Assembly: GCF_040954645.1 (NCBI RefSeq)
Contig: NC_092811.1
Span: 122,843,411-122,907,410, forward strand
Source of the DNA: Diabrotica undecimpunctata
Lineage: Eukaryota > Arthropoda > Insecta > Coleoptera > Chrysomelidae
Direction of reading: 5' to 3'
DNA length: 64,000 bases
The notes below the pieces were generated by a model. The model worked only from the letters and a program-made list of their open reading frames with translations, ran no database searches and had not been told where the DNA came from. Position 1 is the first letter of the stretch. Each line of letters starts with the position of its first letter. Both the position numbers and the translations under genes were made by a program. Shown here in pieces: positions 21,513 through 32,884 of this stretch.

Positions 21513-21751
21513 GGGTATACAGCTGATTGAAAGCCAAGTGTACTCTGTTCAACAGTTCATTATATTTCGCCAATTTTCATTGGAATCATCAGATGAGAGC
21601 TACAATTATTCAAAACATGGTAAATTATTATATTATTACATTACAAACAATTATTATATTACAAACAATTATTAAATTGTTTTTACCATGTTTTGAATAA
21701 TTGTAGCTCTCATAAATATAATGAACTGTTGAACAGAGTACTGTATACCCA
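21512..21751. repeat. Imperfect inverted repeat; one arm carries a hammerhead-like core
   Basis: The left arm (about 21512-21620) and right arm (21685-21751) are reverse complements (ATAATTGTAGCTCTCAT, AATATAATGAACTGTTGAAC). The right arm lacks the block from CTGATGA to GGCG, and a second short block of about 15 bases. A short AT-rich loop with repeated ACAAACAATTATTA separates them. Confidence 0.65.
21565..21592 (-). ncRNA. Hammerhead-like core CTGATGA-hairpin-GAAA
   Basis: On the minus strand CTGATGA is followed by a CCAAT-GAAA-ATTGG hairpin and then GAAA. This is the best match in the window to the canonical core. The precise loss of this block from the other arm of the inverted repeat is notable. 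Cleavage was not shown. Confidence 0.35.
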
Positions 21752-21759
21752 ATTAATCT

Positions 21760-23113
21760 CAACCCCCTTATATATTAATGTGATATTAAAAGTCAGAGGT
21801 GCGTGAAGCAATTAATTAGCTAATTAATTAATTAATTAAACTTATTTAAATGATGCAATTATGATTTTATCACACTATTTAATTCTCTTATCTCAGGGTT
21901 ATATTCGTGCTTCAATATCTATGCTTTACATATGATAGGTAAGGTCTAAGGAATACCAGAAGAATAAACATATATGATACAAAATTATATATTGAAATAA
22001 AATTCACACTCAAATATCTTCAACAAAAAATACCTCATGTAACGATTATCAAAATTTTGTTCTACGTACGTGAACCTTCAAAATTAATGTTATATACTAT
22101 ATAAATTAAAATTTCAAATCAAAATTGTTGTTCTATATCTCCTGATAAATATTTCTATCTTTTCTGAAGCAATAAAAAAAAACTTTGTTGATAAAGAAAA
22201 ACTGACGAACGGTAAAAAAACACTATCTCTCTGATGATGAGTTGTCCAAATCCTTGTTTCTTGTAGCCTACACTATTTATTCTTAGCAGTTCCCTAGGCA
22301 ATCAGCAATCTTACAACAAATTATTGCGAGCCTCTCGTGTTCAACGATCTCCTTCAGATGCACGTATCGTTCAAAAAGATGCTAGCCTCTTCTCCTCTCG
22401 ATAAACTGAATCTCTCGTTCCGGCCTGAAGAGTGACTCTTGGAATATATAAGTAAAAAAGTATAACTTACAATATTTTTCTCGATCAGCTTCCGTCAGAT
22501 ACACTAACTCCAAGAAAACTCACAAACATTCACTTCTAATGCTTACTATCACTTGGGAACCACCAGAGAACAACGACTGTTCGCCTTGCACCTTTGGAAA
22601 ACAACTGCTTATCTTTTTTTCCTCAAAAATCTAGCTAAACTCTCATTCCTACATAAATATCCCACTTTTTTTCAATCTCCGCCAATCAAAGTTCGTCATA
22701 TTTATCCCCATCTACCATTTAGATAACAAACAACAATTTTACCTACAATTATACCTTTCCTAAAAACTATTAACATGCTAATCGTTTCTACAAATTCTTA
22801 AAAACTAACGGAGAATTATACATTTTAAATATTTCGATTCTATTGTCTTATTCACCGTATTGGCGTTCAAGTCTATTTGGAAAATCCACTCGCATTGTTC
22901 CATTATTTCACTACGTTCACTCAAATATATTTTACAAAAAAGGTAATTTATGCATATCTTTAAATTTTGTTTACTAGAGGTAATCCAAAGATAATGGACT
23001 TTCATTTCTTCGAAATATCTTTTATAGTTTATCAGTTGAAATATTTTGAATTATTATATTTTATACTTTGAAATATATTAAGAGCAAACCAATATTATTT
23101 TCAATTTTACATA

Positions 23114-23115
<2 letters not shown>
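21760..23115. other. Unrecognised AT-rich accessory DNA
   Basis: No supported gene is present. It includes TTAATTAATTAATTAA near 21820 and a moderately CG-richer block at 22240-22600 with CCTCTCG and CTTCTCC runs that could be an old LTR or UTR, but no matching partner is in the window. A short minus-strand frame at 22805-23005 has no family features. Confidence 0.4.
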
Positions 23116-23158
<43 letters not shown>

Positions 23159-23192
23159 GATGTCCCGAAAAATCGCTTTTTGTTTTTGTTTA

Positions 23193-23528
23193 ATACAGAA
23201 CCTCTTGAAATTGGGGTAATTGCTCGTAAGTTATCATAATAATTAAAAAAAATATATAACAATATATCTTTAGGGTTCTACCAAACTCTAAAGTTTTGAA
23301 AAATTGTCATTTTTATGATAATATTTCACTATACTTAATTTCGCATCCTAAACTAAATATAAAACATTATTTAATCCAAGACCTCTTAAAATTTATGTAG
23401 TTGCCAATAGATTATCACAGTATTTTTAAAAATAAAATAAAAATATATCTTAAGGGTTCTACCGATCTTCAAAGTTTGGAAAAATTGTCATTTTTGTGAT
23501 AATATTTTTTCGGCTCCTGAACTAAAAT
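23193..23528 (+). repeat. Two tandem about 165-bp subterminal repeats
   Basis: Both copies share AGACCTCTT/GAACCTCTT, GTTATCATA/GATTATCACA, an AAAATATATC-GGGTTCTACC block and AAAAATTGTCATTTTT-TGATAATATTT. They lie inside the left end of the 4.55-kb transposon and may be transposase binding sites. Confidence 0.7.
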
Positions 23529-23791
23529 AAATTGAGATTGTACTGTACTATTGTATAATACTGCGTCGTATTATACGTTCCGTTAAAGTTAAGAGAATTC
23601 TGTGAATTTTGGTTATATCAGATCTGCTTTGATGGTAGGAGAAAGATGAGTAGAAGGAGAAGTTGGCTCGGGGTGGTCGACACGTCGTTCGACTTTCAAC
23701 GTCATTACAGTTGCGTTTTTTCTAATGTCAAAAGCTGATTTTGTGAGTTCTAAATCATGAGTTCTAGGCGTAGTGACTACTTTGTTCTATA

Positions 23792-25173
23792 ATGGGACCT
23801 TACAAAGAACTTGACGATCGACAGCTACCAACTATAAGAGATGTTATGAAATGTATTTTATTTGTGAAGAACGATCTAAAATTAAAGTATTATGGAAAGG
23901 ATCCATCCAATTTAGAAATATATGCCATTGTTTCTGAAGATGTTTGGACAAAAGCTTCGATTCCAATCATAACTAAGGAGCGGGTTATTCAGTTACTAAA
24001 AAGTGAAGTATTTTGTAGAGTCCGCTGAAAAGCTTTTCGTGGTTGCTGCTTGTAAATGTATTTCTATTTAATCTTGTTCATGTTTAAAACATAAAAAAGT
24101 TCCCATCAATGATAGAGGCTTTCTGTTGGATCAAAGAAATGACAGGAATAGGGTTATAGGCGGTGTTGATAAGAAAGAATCTGCCAAATTCGTGAAACGA
24201 CAGCAGAGAAAAATAGAAGAATCAATGAGAGCAACAAAAAAGTTGTATGCTACTCAAACGACCGATTCTATATCAGAAAATTGTGATTAAGAAGCAGTGC
24301 CTGACTCTTTCTCAACAGAGACACCGTCGACTTCCACGTTTAATAGAAATACGTTGCGGTTGTCAACAGTTGCTAAAGTCAGTGATAGATACGGTTTATC
24401 GATGCGATCTGCTGCTGCTGTTGCTTCTGCCGTTTTGGTTGACGTGGGTTTGGTTTCTACCGAAGCTCTGACACTGGTTATTGATAAAAACAAAATCCAC
24501 AGAACTGTATGTAAAGCCCGAAGAGATGCTTCAAAAGATGTTGCAGGTATTATTGTAAATAGCATTTACTTTGATGGACGAAAGGCCAAGACCCTGATAA
24601 ATGACAAAATAGGGAATCGTAAAGGGATTTTGGAAGAACACATCTCATTGTTATCAGAACCCGGATCAATTTATTTGGGACATACAACGCCTAGTCGTGG
24701 CACTGCAAATGGAATTTTTACTTCGATCACAACTTTTTTGAGGGTCAAAGTTTGAATTTAGAGTTACCGTTTCGTCACTTGTTCCTGACCATAGTTGCTT
24801 ATGAAAATAAACCCACCGTGACTTTTTCTGCTGTGAATGGTAATTTGACTGACTTGCCAAAAAATGTCAATGAATTAAGTACAGATCAAAAATATCTTTA
24901 TTAAATATGTCAAGCAGTATTAACCGGTTTCTGTACTTCTGAATTCGCAAATCGTCAACCTGGAAAAATGGCGCACTCCAGATGGCTTACTACTGCTAAT
25001 CGTCTACTCAGACTTTATGTAAGTACGCTTAATCCATCAGAAAATTTACAATTGTTTGTAACCTATATTGTTAAAGTATATGCTCCCATGTGGTTCAGAA
25101 TTAAGCAAAAAGTGTCTTTTAAGGATGGAGCGAAGCATATTTTTCAACTAATTATGTACTCTCGATTTATACC
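23792..25173 (+). pseudogene. Transposase of the 4.55-kb element, 5' part
   Basis: An N-terminal block MGPYKELDDRQLPTIRDVMK (23792) runs into a frameshift near 24025. Later pieces in other frames show LDQRNDRNRVIGGVDKKES, then an open block at 24297-24755 with KVSDRYGLSMRSAAAVASA, IYFDGRKAKT and EHISLLSEPGSIYLGH. Here D of DGRK and later residues are candidate catalytic positions by analogy with RNase-H-fold transposases. A third block at 24968-25160 reads MAHSRWLTTANRLLRLYVST. Multiple stops lie between, and the central DGT region is largely lost. It is clearly dead. The reading stops at the LINE insertion. Confidence 0.7.
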
Positions 25174-26896
25174 TGGTCACCATCAAGACACCTGGTGTGG
25201 AAGCCCTCCTGTATGCTGATGACCTCCTAATATGGGCATCAAGTAGCAGTCTGAGAGCGCTCGAGGTAGTAATGAACCAGGCTCTGAAAAATCTAGAAAA
25301 ATGGGCGGATAAAAACTGCCTAACAGTCAGTACAACCAAAACCGTATATCAAGTACTTAGCCTTTCAACAAAACAGACTGCTGTCAAGCTGACGTATAAA
25401 GGAGTTGATCTGGAAAGACAGGACGTAACAAAATACTTGTGGGTGTACATAGATAAGAAAATGACGTGGAAACCTCAAATCGACGACATTGCAGAGAAAG
25501 CCACAAAGAGATGTCGACTGCTCAAACGTCTCACAGCAACAAAGTGGGGCGCCACGCAAGATGTCCTGGTAACAACATACAAAACCTATGTCCGGCCGAT
25601 ATTAGAATATGGGAGTGAAGCTACAATAACTGCGAGTACAAACACCACCTCCAAGCTTGAAGTCGCCCAGAGCACTGCCCTTCGCGTCATCACCGGTGCT
25701 CCAAAATCAACACCGATTACATCAATGGAAGCCCAGACCGGTATTGAACCAATACAATGCCGCAGAGAGCAACACGCGTTAACCTTCTGGAAAAGGCAAA
25801 GACGAATACTTCCACAAAAATGGGACGAATATAGACAAGCAGCCTCACGTCTTAAAACACAAACCACTCCGCTTACAGTAGCAAACCAAATCATGGAAAA
25901 ATACCACATTGTCCTGTCGGAAGCCGCCCCCTTCCCAGCGCAAACCACACTGGCCCGCTGTCTACCAAACACAGAATTACTGCTTGAAAACCATAACGAC
26001 CCGAAGCACTTATCGTCAGACATTACCCTAAGGAAAGCCGCCCTAGAGACGATACACACAAAGTACCCAGCACATGAGTGGCTCCACATCTACTGCGATG
26101 GATCCTCGATGCCGGACTCGGGAAGAACAGGAGCAGGATATGTCTCAACGTTCTTCAAAGGCTCTATAGCTGTGGATGCCCCTCTCACCAACTATGACGG
26201 CGAAATTGCTGCTATACACGAAGCTGCAAAAAATCTTGAGAATTTCCAACACCCCCAAAAAGTTGCCTTCTTCATCGACTGCCAAGCCGCAATCCTCGCC
26301 CTGTCGACCAATCGATACACCGACTGTGCCAAAACAATATCTTGCCGCGTCCAACTATCGAACTTGATGGAAAAAGGGGTGGCTGATTACTCTACAATGG
26401 ATCCCTAGTCATGTCGGTGTTGAAGGAAATGAAGCGGCGGATGAACTTGCAAAAGAAGGCACTACTCTTCCACAGCCCCCTAGCTTCCAATCGTACACAT
26501 CAGCAAAGTCCACCATTAGAAGAGGAATCAAAGCGAAGATAAAAGAGCAGCAAATACAAGCCGGTGCTGGAAAATCTTGGGCCTACCTAATAGAGTCACC
26601 AATCCCTCGCAACTGGCCGAGACCCATTAGTGTAGCCGTGTTCAGAACAACTACGGGGCATGACTACCTGGCCTCCCATCTACATCGCATCGGCGTCCGC
26701 GAAAATGATAACTGTCCACTATGTGATCAGCCCCAGATGGATGCTGCTCACCTTCCAGAGTGCCCAGCCCTGAAAACAGACCCACCCGAGGAGGATGAAG
26801 ATCGCCTACGAGAAACGGCTCGTCTATACTGGTCAGCGCGCCACCAAATGGCTAACATGCCAAGGGTGGGCGTTGGCTAGTAAGTAAGTAAGTAAG
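25174..26896 (+). mobile_element. 5'-truncated LINE with RT palm, RNase H and (TAAG)n tail
   Basis: The 12-bp target duplication TCGATTTATACC flanks it at 25162-25173 and 26897-26908. The reading opens inside the RT palm (LLYADDLLIWASS, 25200) and continues 403 codons through the thumb. An RNase H domain follows (IYCDGSS, DGEIAAIHEAA, FFIDCQAA), then a frameshift near 26385, then WIPSHVGVEGNEAADELA. The C-terminal block at 26638-26880 has a zinc-knuckle-like CPLCDQ...H..C. The 3' end is TAAGTAAGTAAGTAAGT. RNase H and the simple tail fit the I/Jockey/Loa group. GC content is clearly higher than in the host element. Confidence 0.9.
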
Positions 26897-26908
26897 TCGA
26901 TTTATACC

Positions 26909-27403
26909 CGAAAATCTAAGATCTGTTGTGGATACCGTTATCGAAAGAAATGCCTTTTTTGCCCAATCAGAAAACTTACTTATGAGTATGTTGTTTGATG
27001 ATAGAGGTCACATTAGGGAGCTGGCATGGCGAAGAATAAAAAAAGCTAGAGACACTGAAAGTAGCATAAACGCAGAATATTTAAAACACCAAAAATTAAC
27101 TTCTCTGCCAAAGATTACACCGATATTATTATGTGGCACGAATGTCAGGATTGTCAGGTTACAACACCGCTGGTTCTTCGGCATATTTATACTGAGGACT
27201 TTCACATCATGGTAAAAGATAAAAACTTGGATATTTTTGACTTTCCCTGCCACACACAATCTGTGGAAAGATGTGTTAAACTGATTACAGAGGCCTCGCA
27301 GAATGTAACTGATGCTACTTCTAGAGATAGCTTTATCAGAACCAGGTTGGAGTCTCTGGCAGAAATGCCAAATTTTGGACACAAAAATAAGTTCAAATTT
27401 TAA
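26909..27403 (+). pseudogene. Transposase of the 4.55-kb element, 3' part
   Basis: It resumes directly after the LINE with the SVVDTVIERNAFFAQSENLL block. It shifts frame near 27120 and ends with MWHECQDCQVTTPLVLRHIY, FPCHTQSVERCVKLITEAS and a terminal KNKFKF before TAA at 27401-27403. The Cys/His pair and the ending are conserved family features as I recall them. Apart from the shift, the C-terminus is well preserved. Confidence 0.7.
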
Positions 27404-27695
27404 GTTTTTGTCATCAAATATAGGATCTATTTTGTTTGTTAAGTTGTTTTGAATCTTTTTCATTAATTTTAATAATAAAATATATTTTAAATTTAATTTG
27501 TGTATTATTTGAAGTATATGATTTAGGTCTGTACAAACGTAAAATTTACAAAACTTTAAAGTCTAGTAGAGCCCTGAAGGTAACATGCTATCGTATTTAT
27601 TTTACAATTTTCATAATCTCTGGAAAATTACGCAAATTTGGATACCTCTTGCGATAGTGTAGCTCAAAAAAAATTTTATGCAAAGACGGGACAGC

Positions 27696-27700
<5 letters not shown>

Positions 27701-27761
<61 letters not shown>

Positions 27762-28800
27762 CATACTTCTTCTTTCCCAACTAAAGAAAAAATAAATAAA
27801 AAGATCCATCGGAATTAAATTTTAAGATATCATTATAAACAAAATGTATATAGTAATTTAAGATAAGATTTAGTGTAGATAAGAATAGAAATTTGTTTGG
27901 CAAACGACCTTTTCCGTTTCCAACAAATTTATCAAAAAACCCCTTTGTGTAGAATTAGAAGACATTTTACCTGTAAGTTAATCTTGTCATTGTTTGTGTA
28001 TTAAATGACCATATTCTAATCTTTGGAAACAGGTATAGATTGTGTATTAACAGACTGAGGACAGAAAAATCAATTTTTATTTATTCTTTCTCTGAAACAG
28101 TAATTTGGTCTTCCCAAATGATACACAGAATTTTTTGAACAAATATTAACAGTAGTAAACAAAATTTAAGCTTTTGGTTGGATAGTCGTTTTTGAATGTT
28201 AATGGGGTTAGCCTGATTAGGAGACGGGGAGAGGCAGTTGTAATTTGGCCATCGAAGGAAACAGTCGTTTGTTGGACGATAGGGTGTGGTTCGTGAGTTT
28301 GGATACCGGCATTGTGAAAAGAAGTGAATAGTTTTGCAGAAGGAGATAACAAAAGTACTAACAAAAATAATATTTCCCTATACTGGGATTTAAATTCTTT
28401 CGGTTTTACCAATGAACCTTAACGACATAAAGATTCATAAGAACTACTTGGATTTGTCAGCGCATGCGTTCTGGCTAAAACAGAAGCTCACTTTTAAACT
28501 TTCTAACATTCAAAAATTTAGTTATTGTCGACAATTCAAAGAATTACCTCCTTTTAAATGTAGTTACATTGGGTTTTTCGATTAGCCTTGGGTAAACCTT
28601 TGCGTTTCAAGTTCAAAGCTACCATACATTTCCAACGTTATAAAAAAAACTTTTTTTGCACATAGTAACAAAAAACACCATTATGTTACTAGCAAAGTTT
28701 TTTAATATTCTTACTCTACAATTCTAAGTTACGGTAAGATCAATAATGTTTTTTAATAGATAATATATGGTAGCTAATTATAATTTATTCTCTTTCAGCC
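27701..28800. other. (TA)n run to 27758, then unrecognised DNA
   Basis: The first about 58 bp are TA repeats bordering the transposon. The rest is AT-rich with no supported gene. A minus-strand frame at 28146-28412 has a biased composition but no recognisable domain. Confidence 0.5.
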
Positions 28801-28833
28801 CTGAAAAAGCCAAATTAATTCTCTTTGGCGAAA
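28801..28833 (+). ncRNA. Hammerhead-like CTGAAAA-hairpin-GAAA block
   Basis: CTGAAAA, a GCCAAA...TTTGGC hairpin, then GAAA followed by ACGTT. The layout is that of Penelope-type terminal repeats, but A replaces the invariant G in the CTGANGA box, so activity is unlikely. A (TA)n run begins 70 bp downstream (about 28904-28964). Confidence 0.25.
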
Positions 28834-28899
28834 ACGTTCGGCGAAACAATTGATACTCATTAGAGTCTTTCTTGCAGATTTCCCCAATATTATTGCCTA

Positions 28900-28955
<56 letters not shown>

Positions 28956-28964
28956 GTATATATC

Positions 28965-29756
28965 TGATATAGGAGAGTCATCAGACGAAGAGGAGATTTA
29001 TGGTGGTAATAATGCTGACGATTTTGATCCAGACTATGAAGATCCTACCTCTAAATCAAATAATCTTCCAATTGCTTCGTTCAGTGATACAGAAACAGAA
29101 GACGACCAGCCGCTGCTTTCACGATCTAAAACTGCAAAAAAGAGGTCTGAACAATACAGGTAGAAACAAACTGATTTTCAGCACATTAAATTTCCAACAG
29201 AACCGTCTTTCTATGCACCGGAAGAGGGGTATACACCTCTAACATATTTTTACCGATTTGTTTGCCTATATATCAAATCAAACTAATGTATACTCCACAC
29301 TATCAACAAGGACATCTATTAACACGACCCCATTGGAACTAAAAGCTTTTGTAGGCATGGAGAGGCTTATAGGTGTGGTACAAATGCCTGCTTTTGAAAA
29401 TTTTGGAGTCTTGAAACTCGACATGAAACAATCGCTGAAGTAATGCCAGTGAAGAGATTCAAAAAGATTAGACGACTCATATACTTTCAAGATAACAACA
29501 TGGATGAAAACGGCGACAGATTGTTCAAAATTCGGCCCATACTAGAAAACTTACGTCAAAACTGTTTGTCTTTGAAACAAGAGACACTGTTTTCTGTTCA
29601 TGAAATGATGGTAGCTTATAAGGGAAGTAAAGCAGGTAACTTACGTCAATATATGCCCAAGAAGCCTAAAACATGTGGACTCAAATGATTTCATGGCATT
29701 GTATCTTATGAGATACAACTCGAAGGTTTTTTTGTGTATATTTGAATAAAAAAAAA
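28965..29756 (+). pseudogene. piggyBac-type transposase, N-terminal fragment
   Basis: An acidic N-terminus (SSDEEEIYGG, DFDPDYEDP) is followed by KFPTEPSFYAPEEGYTPLTY. A frame change follows, then SNQTNVYSTLSTRTSINTTP with LELKAFVGM and MPAFENF. A further shift leads to PVKRFKKIRRLIYFQDN and LRQYMPKKPKT (29443-29688). This order is typical of piggyBac transposases. The position of the usual first catalytic Asp (DEMM/DEQM) reads HEMM here. The fragment ends near GLK-stop-FHGIVS, so the rest of the catalytic domain is missing. Confidence 0.8.
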
Positions 29757-31398
29757 AATGATGGACGGAGTCCACCTAATATATTTAGTATTTGTCTTGC
29801 CTACGAAACTTAATCAGCCTGATCTTTCTCCTGGTCGAAGGTTTAATAATAATTTAATGTATTAAGCAAATATCCAGAGGTATCATTTTATCAGGAAACT
29901 TATTAGGAGTCGAGAAATAAATCTCATGGATAAAACAAAACAATATATTCAACACAATTAAATACTCGGCTGAATGTAAACAAGTAAAAAAATTCACCAT
30001 CATTTAATGAATGGTTGTATACATATGGAAATAACCAGTATTATGATCAAGAAATACCTGTACAGACACAATATAATAAAGTCATGCACACATTAAATTA
30101 TCAGCGAAGAGAGTCTGATAGTATTTAAAAAAATTCAACTAAAGCTGAATCTCTCTTCGCTGTTTATGGGCTTATCTCGAGATAACGGGTACGGTACATT
30201 TAAAAATGGATAGCGATTATCGCAAATAACGAAATTAATTAAATTTAAATTCAAAAGAATACAAAAAATTACAAGAATTCTGTATTATAAAAATGAAACT
30301 GTTTGTCTCGCACTATTTTTAGTTTAATTAATAACTGTTCGTACTGGATGTTGAATCTTCGTAAGTTTTTAAACTAACTGATTGAAAGTTCGCATGAAAA
30401 TATTAAATGTTCTTTTATTTGAATTGCTAAATCGGTAGTTAACCTTAACTACAGATGAAGAAATGGGTGATGTAGATTCATCCAGGATTGGGTAATATTA
30501 TTACAATATTGTTCGCCCAGATAATTGAAGGTAATATGATTACGATAACATACAATAAATCTCGATGACTGCTGTACTATTTCACTGATTCTACTATATT
30601 TTACTAGTAATAAGCACTGTTAGTGTAAGTTAATCAAAATGAAGGTACTTTATAACGATATTTAACCTAATACGTTATTAGATTAAGATATTTCCAAGAC
30701 ATTCCAAGTGTATACACACTTAAAGAAACAATTCACAGAGAACGGTAAGATAAGCAAGCGTCTTTACTCGAAGACTGCCCTGCCCAGAGTCCTTTTCGTT
30801 CTCTCAAAATTTAAGAAGCTTCCCAAAAAAGTGGGATATCCCCACTAAAAAATGACAACTTGCCTAAAAGAACGCCAAGCCGTTTCCATCTCTAGGTAGA
30901 TACCCGAATATAGAAAAGTTTTAGGTAAGTAACGGGACTTCTGTAGTTAAAAACCGTGAGATAGGATAGAACCTTTTGAATTAGGTTCTTTCAGAAAGAC
31001 ACTATAAAGAGCTTTTACGACTTTGTTTACCAAAGTTATCAAAAAGAACCCTCCTGGAACCGAAGAAAAGTCAACAAAGCTCTACCATAAAATATTCTAC
31101 TTCAGCATCTTTTGATGCTCCGTGATAGTCGGTATGTTCCAATAAAATATGCTCAAGCCCACCCTTTACTTGTTGACAAAAAATGTTGACATAGAATGAT
31201 ATCTTTTTATTGCATATTTTGGTAAAAATACTTGCATACATATGGGCATATTTCCTAATTTTTTTTGTGCATATTTACTGTTTTTTAGTTATTACATTCG
31301 AATGCGTTATAATTGCATTGGTATTAATTTGCTAAATAGATCCAAAATTGAAGATCAAAAAGGAAAAGTAGATAAGAATAAATTACACTAAAATAATG
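29757..31398. other. Unrecognised AT-rich DNA between piggyBac remnant and gene A4
   Basis: No gene is supported. A short 12-bp inverted pair CAGCGAAGAGAG / CTCTCTTCGCTG brackets 30102-30162. The block at 30740-31100 is less AT-rich but shows no coding signature in any frame I inspected. A poly(A) signal for A4 closes the region at 31399-31404. Confidence 0.45.
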
Positions 31399-31425
31399 TT
31401 TATTGAATCCAAAAATTTTATAATA

Positions 31426-32884
31426 CTATTTCTTACAAGTTTTTTCATGGCTGTTTCTTATAGTTTTAGTAATACAACCTTTTTGGCACTTCCTGCAAGA
31501 ATAAGGACGTTCCCCGGTATGAGTCCGTATATGGACGGTGAGAGGTGACCTTTGGGCGAATGTTTTGTCACACAAATGACACTTGTGGGGTTTTTCCCCA
31601 GTGTGAGTTCGAACATGAATCGTCAAGTATTGTTTCTTTTTAAATTTTCTGTTGCAAAAAGAACATACATATTGTCCTTCTCTATGCATTTTCATATGTT
31701 CCGTTAAACGTCCTATAGTAGGATATGAAAGCCCACAGTCGCTGCAGAGGAAAGACTTTTTCTCCTTGTCGCTAGAATGTATATTTTGTATGTGTTGATC
31801 CAGATTTCTTTTATAAGGTAGAGTTAAATTACATGGCGTACATTTATATTTTTTGAATGTAATGAGGGAATTGTCGCTGTGGTTTTCTTGCATGTGGACG
31901 AGTAATTGACGAGTGGTTGAAAATTCGCGCGAGCAGACATTGCAACGCTTCCGTACAAGCTTCTCATGATATATTTTATGAAACATTTTGTGACCTTCAA
32001 GCCAGTCTTTTGAGAAAAAATGAGTGTCACACTCACTACAGTATAATTCTTCTTTTATGTGCTCTGAACGAATATGGAAAAATAGGGAATCTGTGATTTG
32101 AGTACTAAATGATTTACAAACAACACAAACGAATGTTTTGGGATCAGAACTGTGTGTGGCATTATGCATGCTCAAGCTGTATTCATTTGCGTAGTTTTTC
32201 TTACATATTTTACAGTAGTTTTCTTTTAATCTGTGCCTCTGTTGAAGGTGAGAATGATAGATCCACTTACTTTTAAAAGTACCAAGACAAAGATCGCAAG
32301 TAATTTTTTCGTCTTCTGTATCCAAAAGAGAGTAATTATCGGTTTTATCCACTTGATCTTCACTACAATCTTCTAATTGTTCTGCTACTGATTTATGCAT
32401 TTCATAGTGTTCAAATAAACTCTCTTTGCAAGTATGTTCTTTACAACAAACTTTGCACTCCCATATATATACTTTTTCATTTTTTAGCTCTTTTTCTACC
32501 AGTGGCGGCTTCTTCACTTCATATGGAGGTAGACTAGGGGAGGTAGAAGTATTCCTATAGACGGAGTAATCAAATGGATTTTTATATTTTTCCGTTGTTG
32601 TAATGGCATCTTTCTTTATAGCCTTAGAGTTTATAGTATTTGAAACTTCTTTTGTTGTTCGAGTTTTTTTTGAGTTTGTTTTTATAGCGTTTGTCGTTGT
32701 ATCTTTCAAAGACGCTTTTATTATCTCTTTTTGTCCACTAAACGTTGTTTCATCATTATTCGTATCAGTCTTTGGACGTATCAACAAATAGGCCGGGATC
32801 ATGCCAATTGCTAATTCCAAATCAAAGTCGTTTGAAGTATTCGTATCGATCTTAATATCGTTATACGAATCATCTCCGAACAAT
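31426..32884 (-). CDS. C2H2 zinc-finger protein, terminal exon, copy A4
   Basis: The exon is open for 486 codons from the acceptor at 32885-32886 to TAG at 31426-31428. It has [18 protein letters not shown], a Lys/Thr-rich linker, [10 protein letters not shown] and 11 fingers with the last C2HC. Fingers 3-7 are almost those of A2, while finger 8 (T at -1, R at 3) and finger 9 (K at -1, Y at 3) differ, so DNA preference should differ. It sits 11 kb right of A3, outside the tandem duplication, with transposon debris between. An AATAAA lies at 31399-31404. It is intact; the first exon was not found. Confidence 0.92.

Larger units (their letters stand above)
23154..27700 (+). mobile_element. 4.55-kb DNA transposon with ATTAGG(A/C)TGTCCCG ends, in (TA)n
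   Basis: The left end ATTAGGATGTCCCG (23154-23167) and the reverse complement of the right end (27687-27700, ATTAGGCTGTCCCG) match at 13 of 14 bases. Both ends abut (TA)n runs, consistent with insertion at TA. Inside is a broken plus-strand transposase (23792-25173 and 26909-27403), split by a later LINE. Family signatures include YFDGRK, EHISLLSEPGS, HSRWLTTANR and FPCHTQSVER. I recognise it as an insect-wide transposase-like family with an RNase-H-like look, but I cannot assign a superfamily. Confidence 0.75.

Noticed and set aside
23792..24028. Treating the 78-codon frame as a small host gene
   Set aside because: It matches the start of the transposase family whose later blocks lie downstream in order within the same inverted ends.
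25586..26089. A 167-codon minus-strand frame
   Set aside because: It is antisense to the well-supported LINE RT and RNase H frame.
28146..28412. An 88-codon minus-strand frame
   Set aside because: There is no recognisable domain, no splice or start context, and it sits in transposon-rich DNA.
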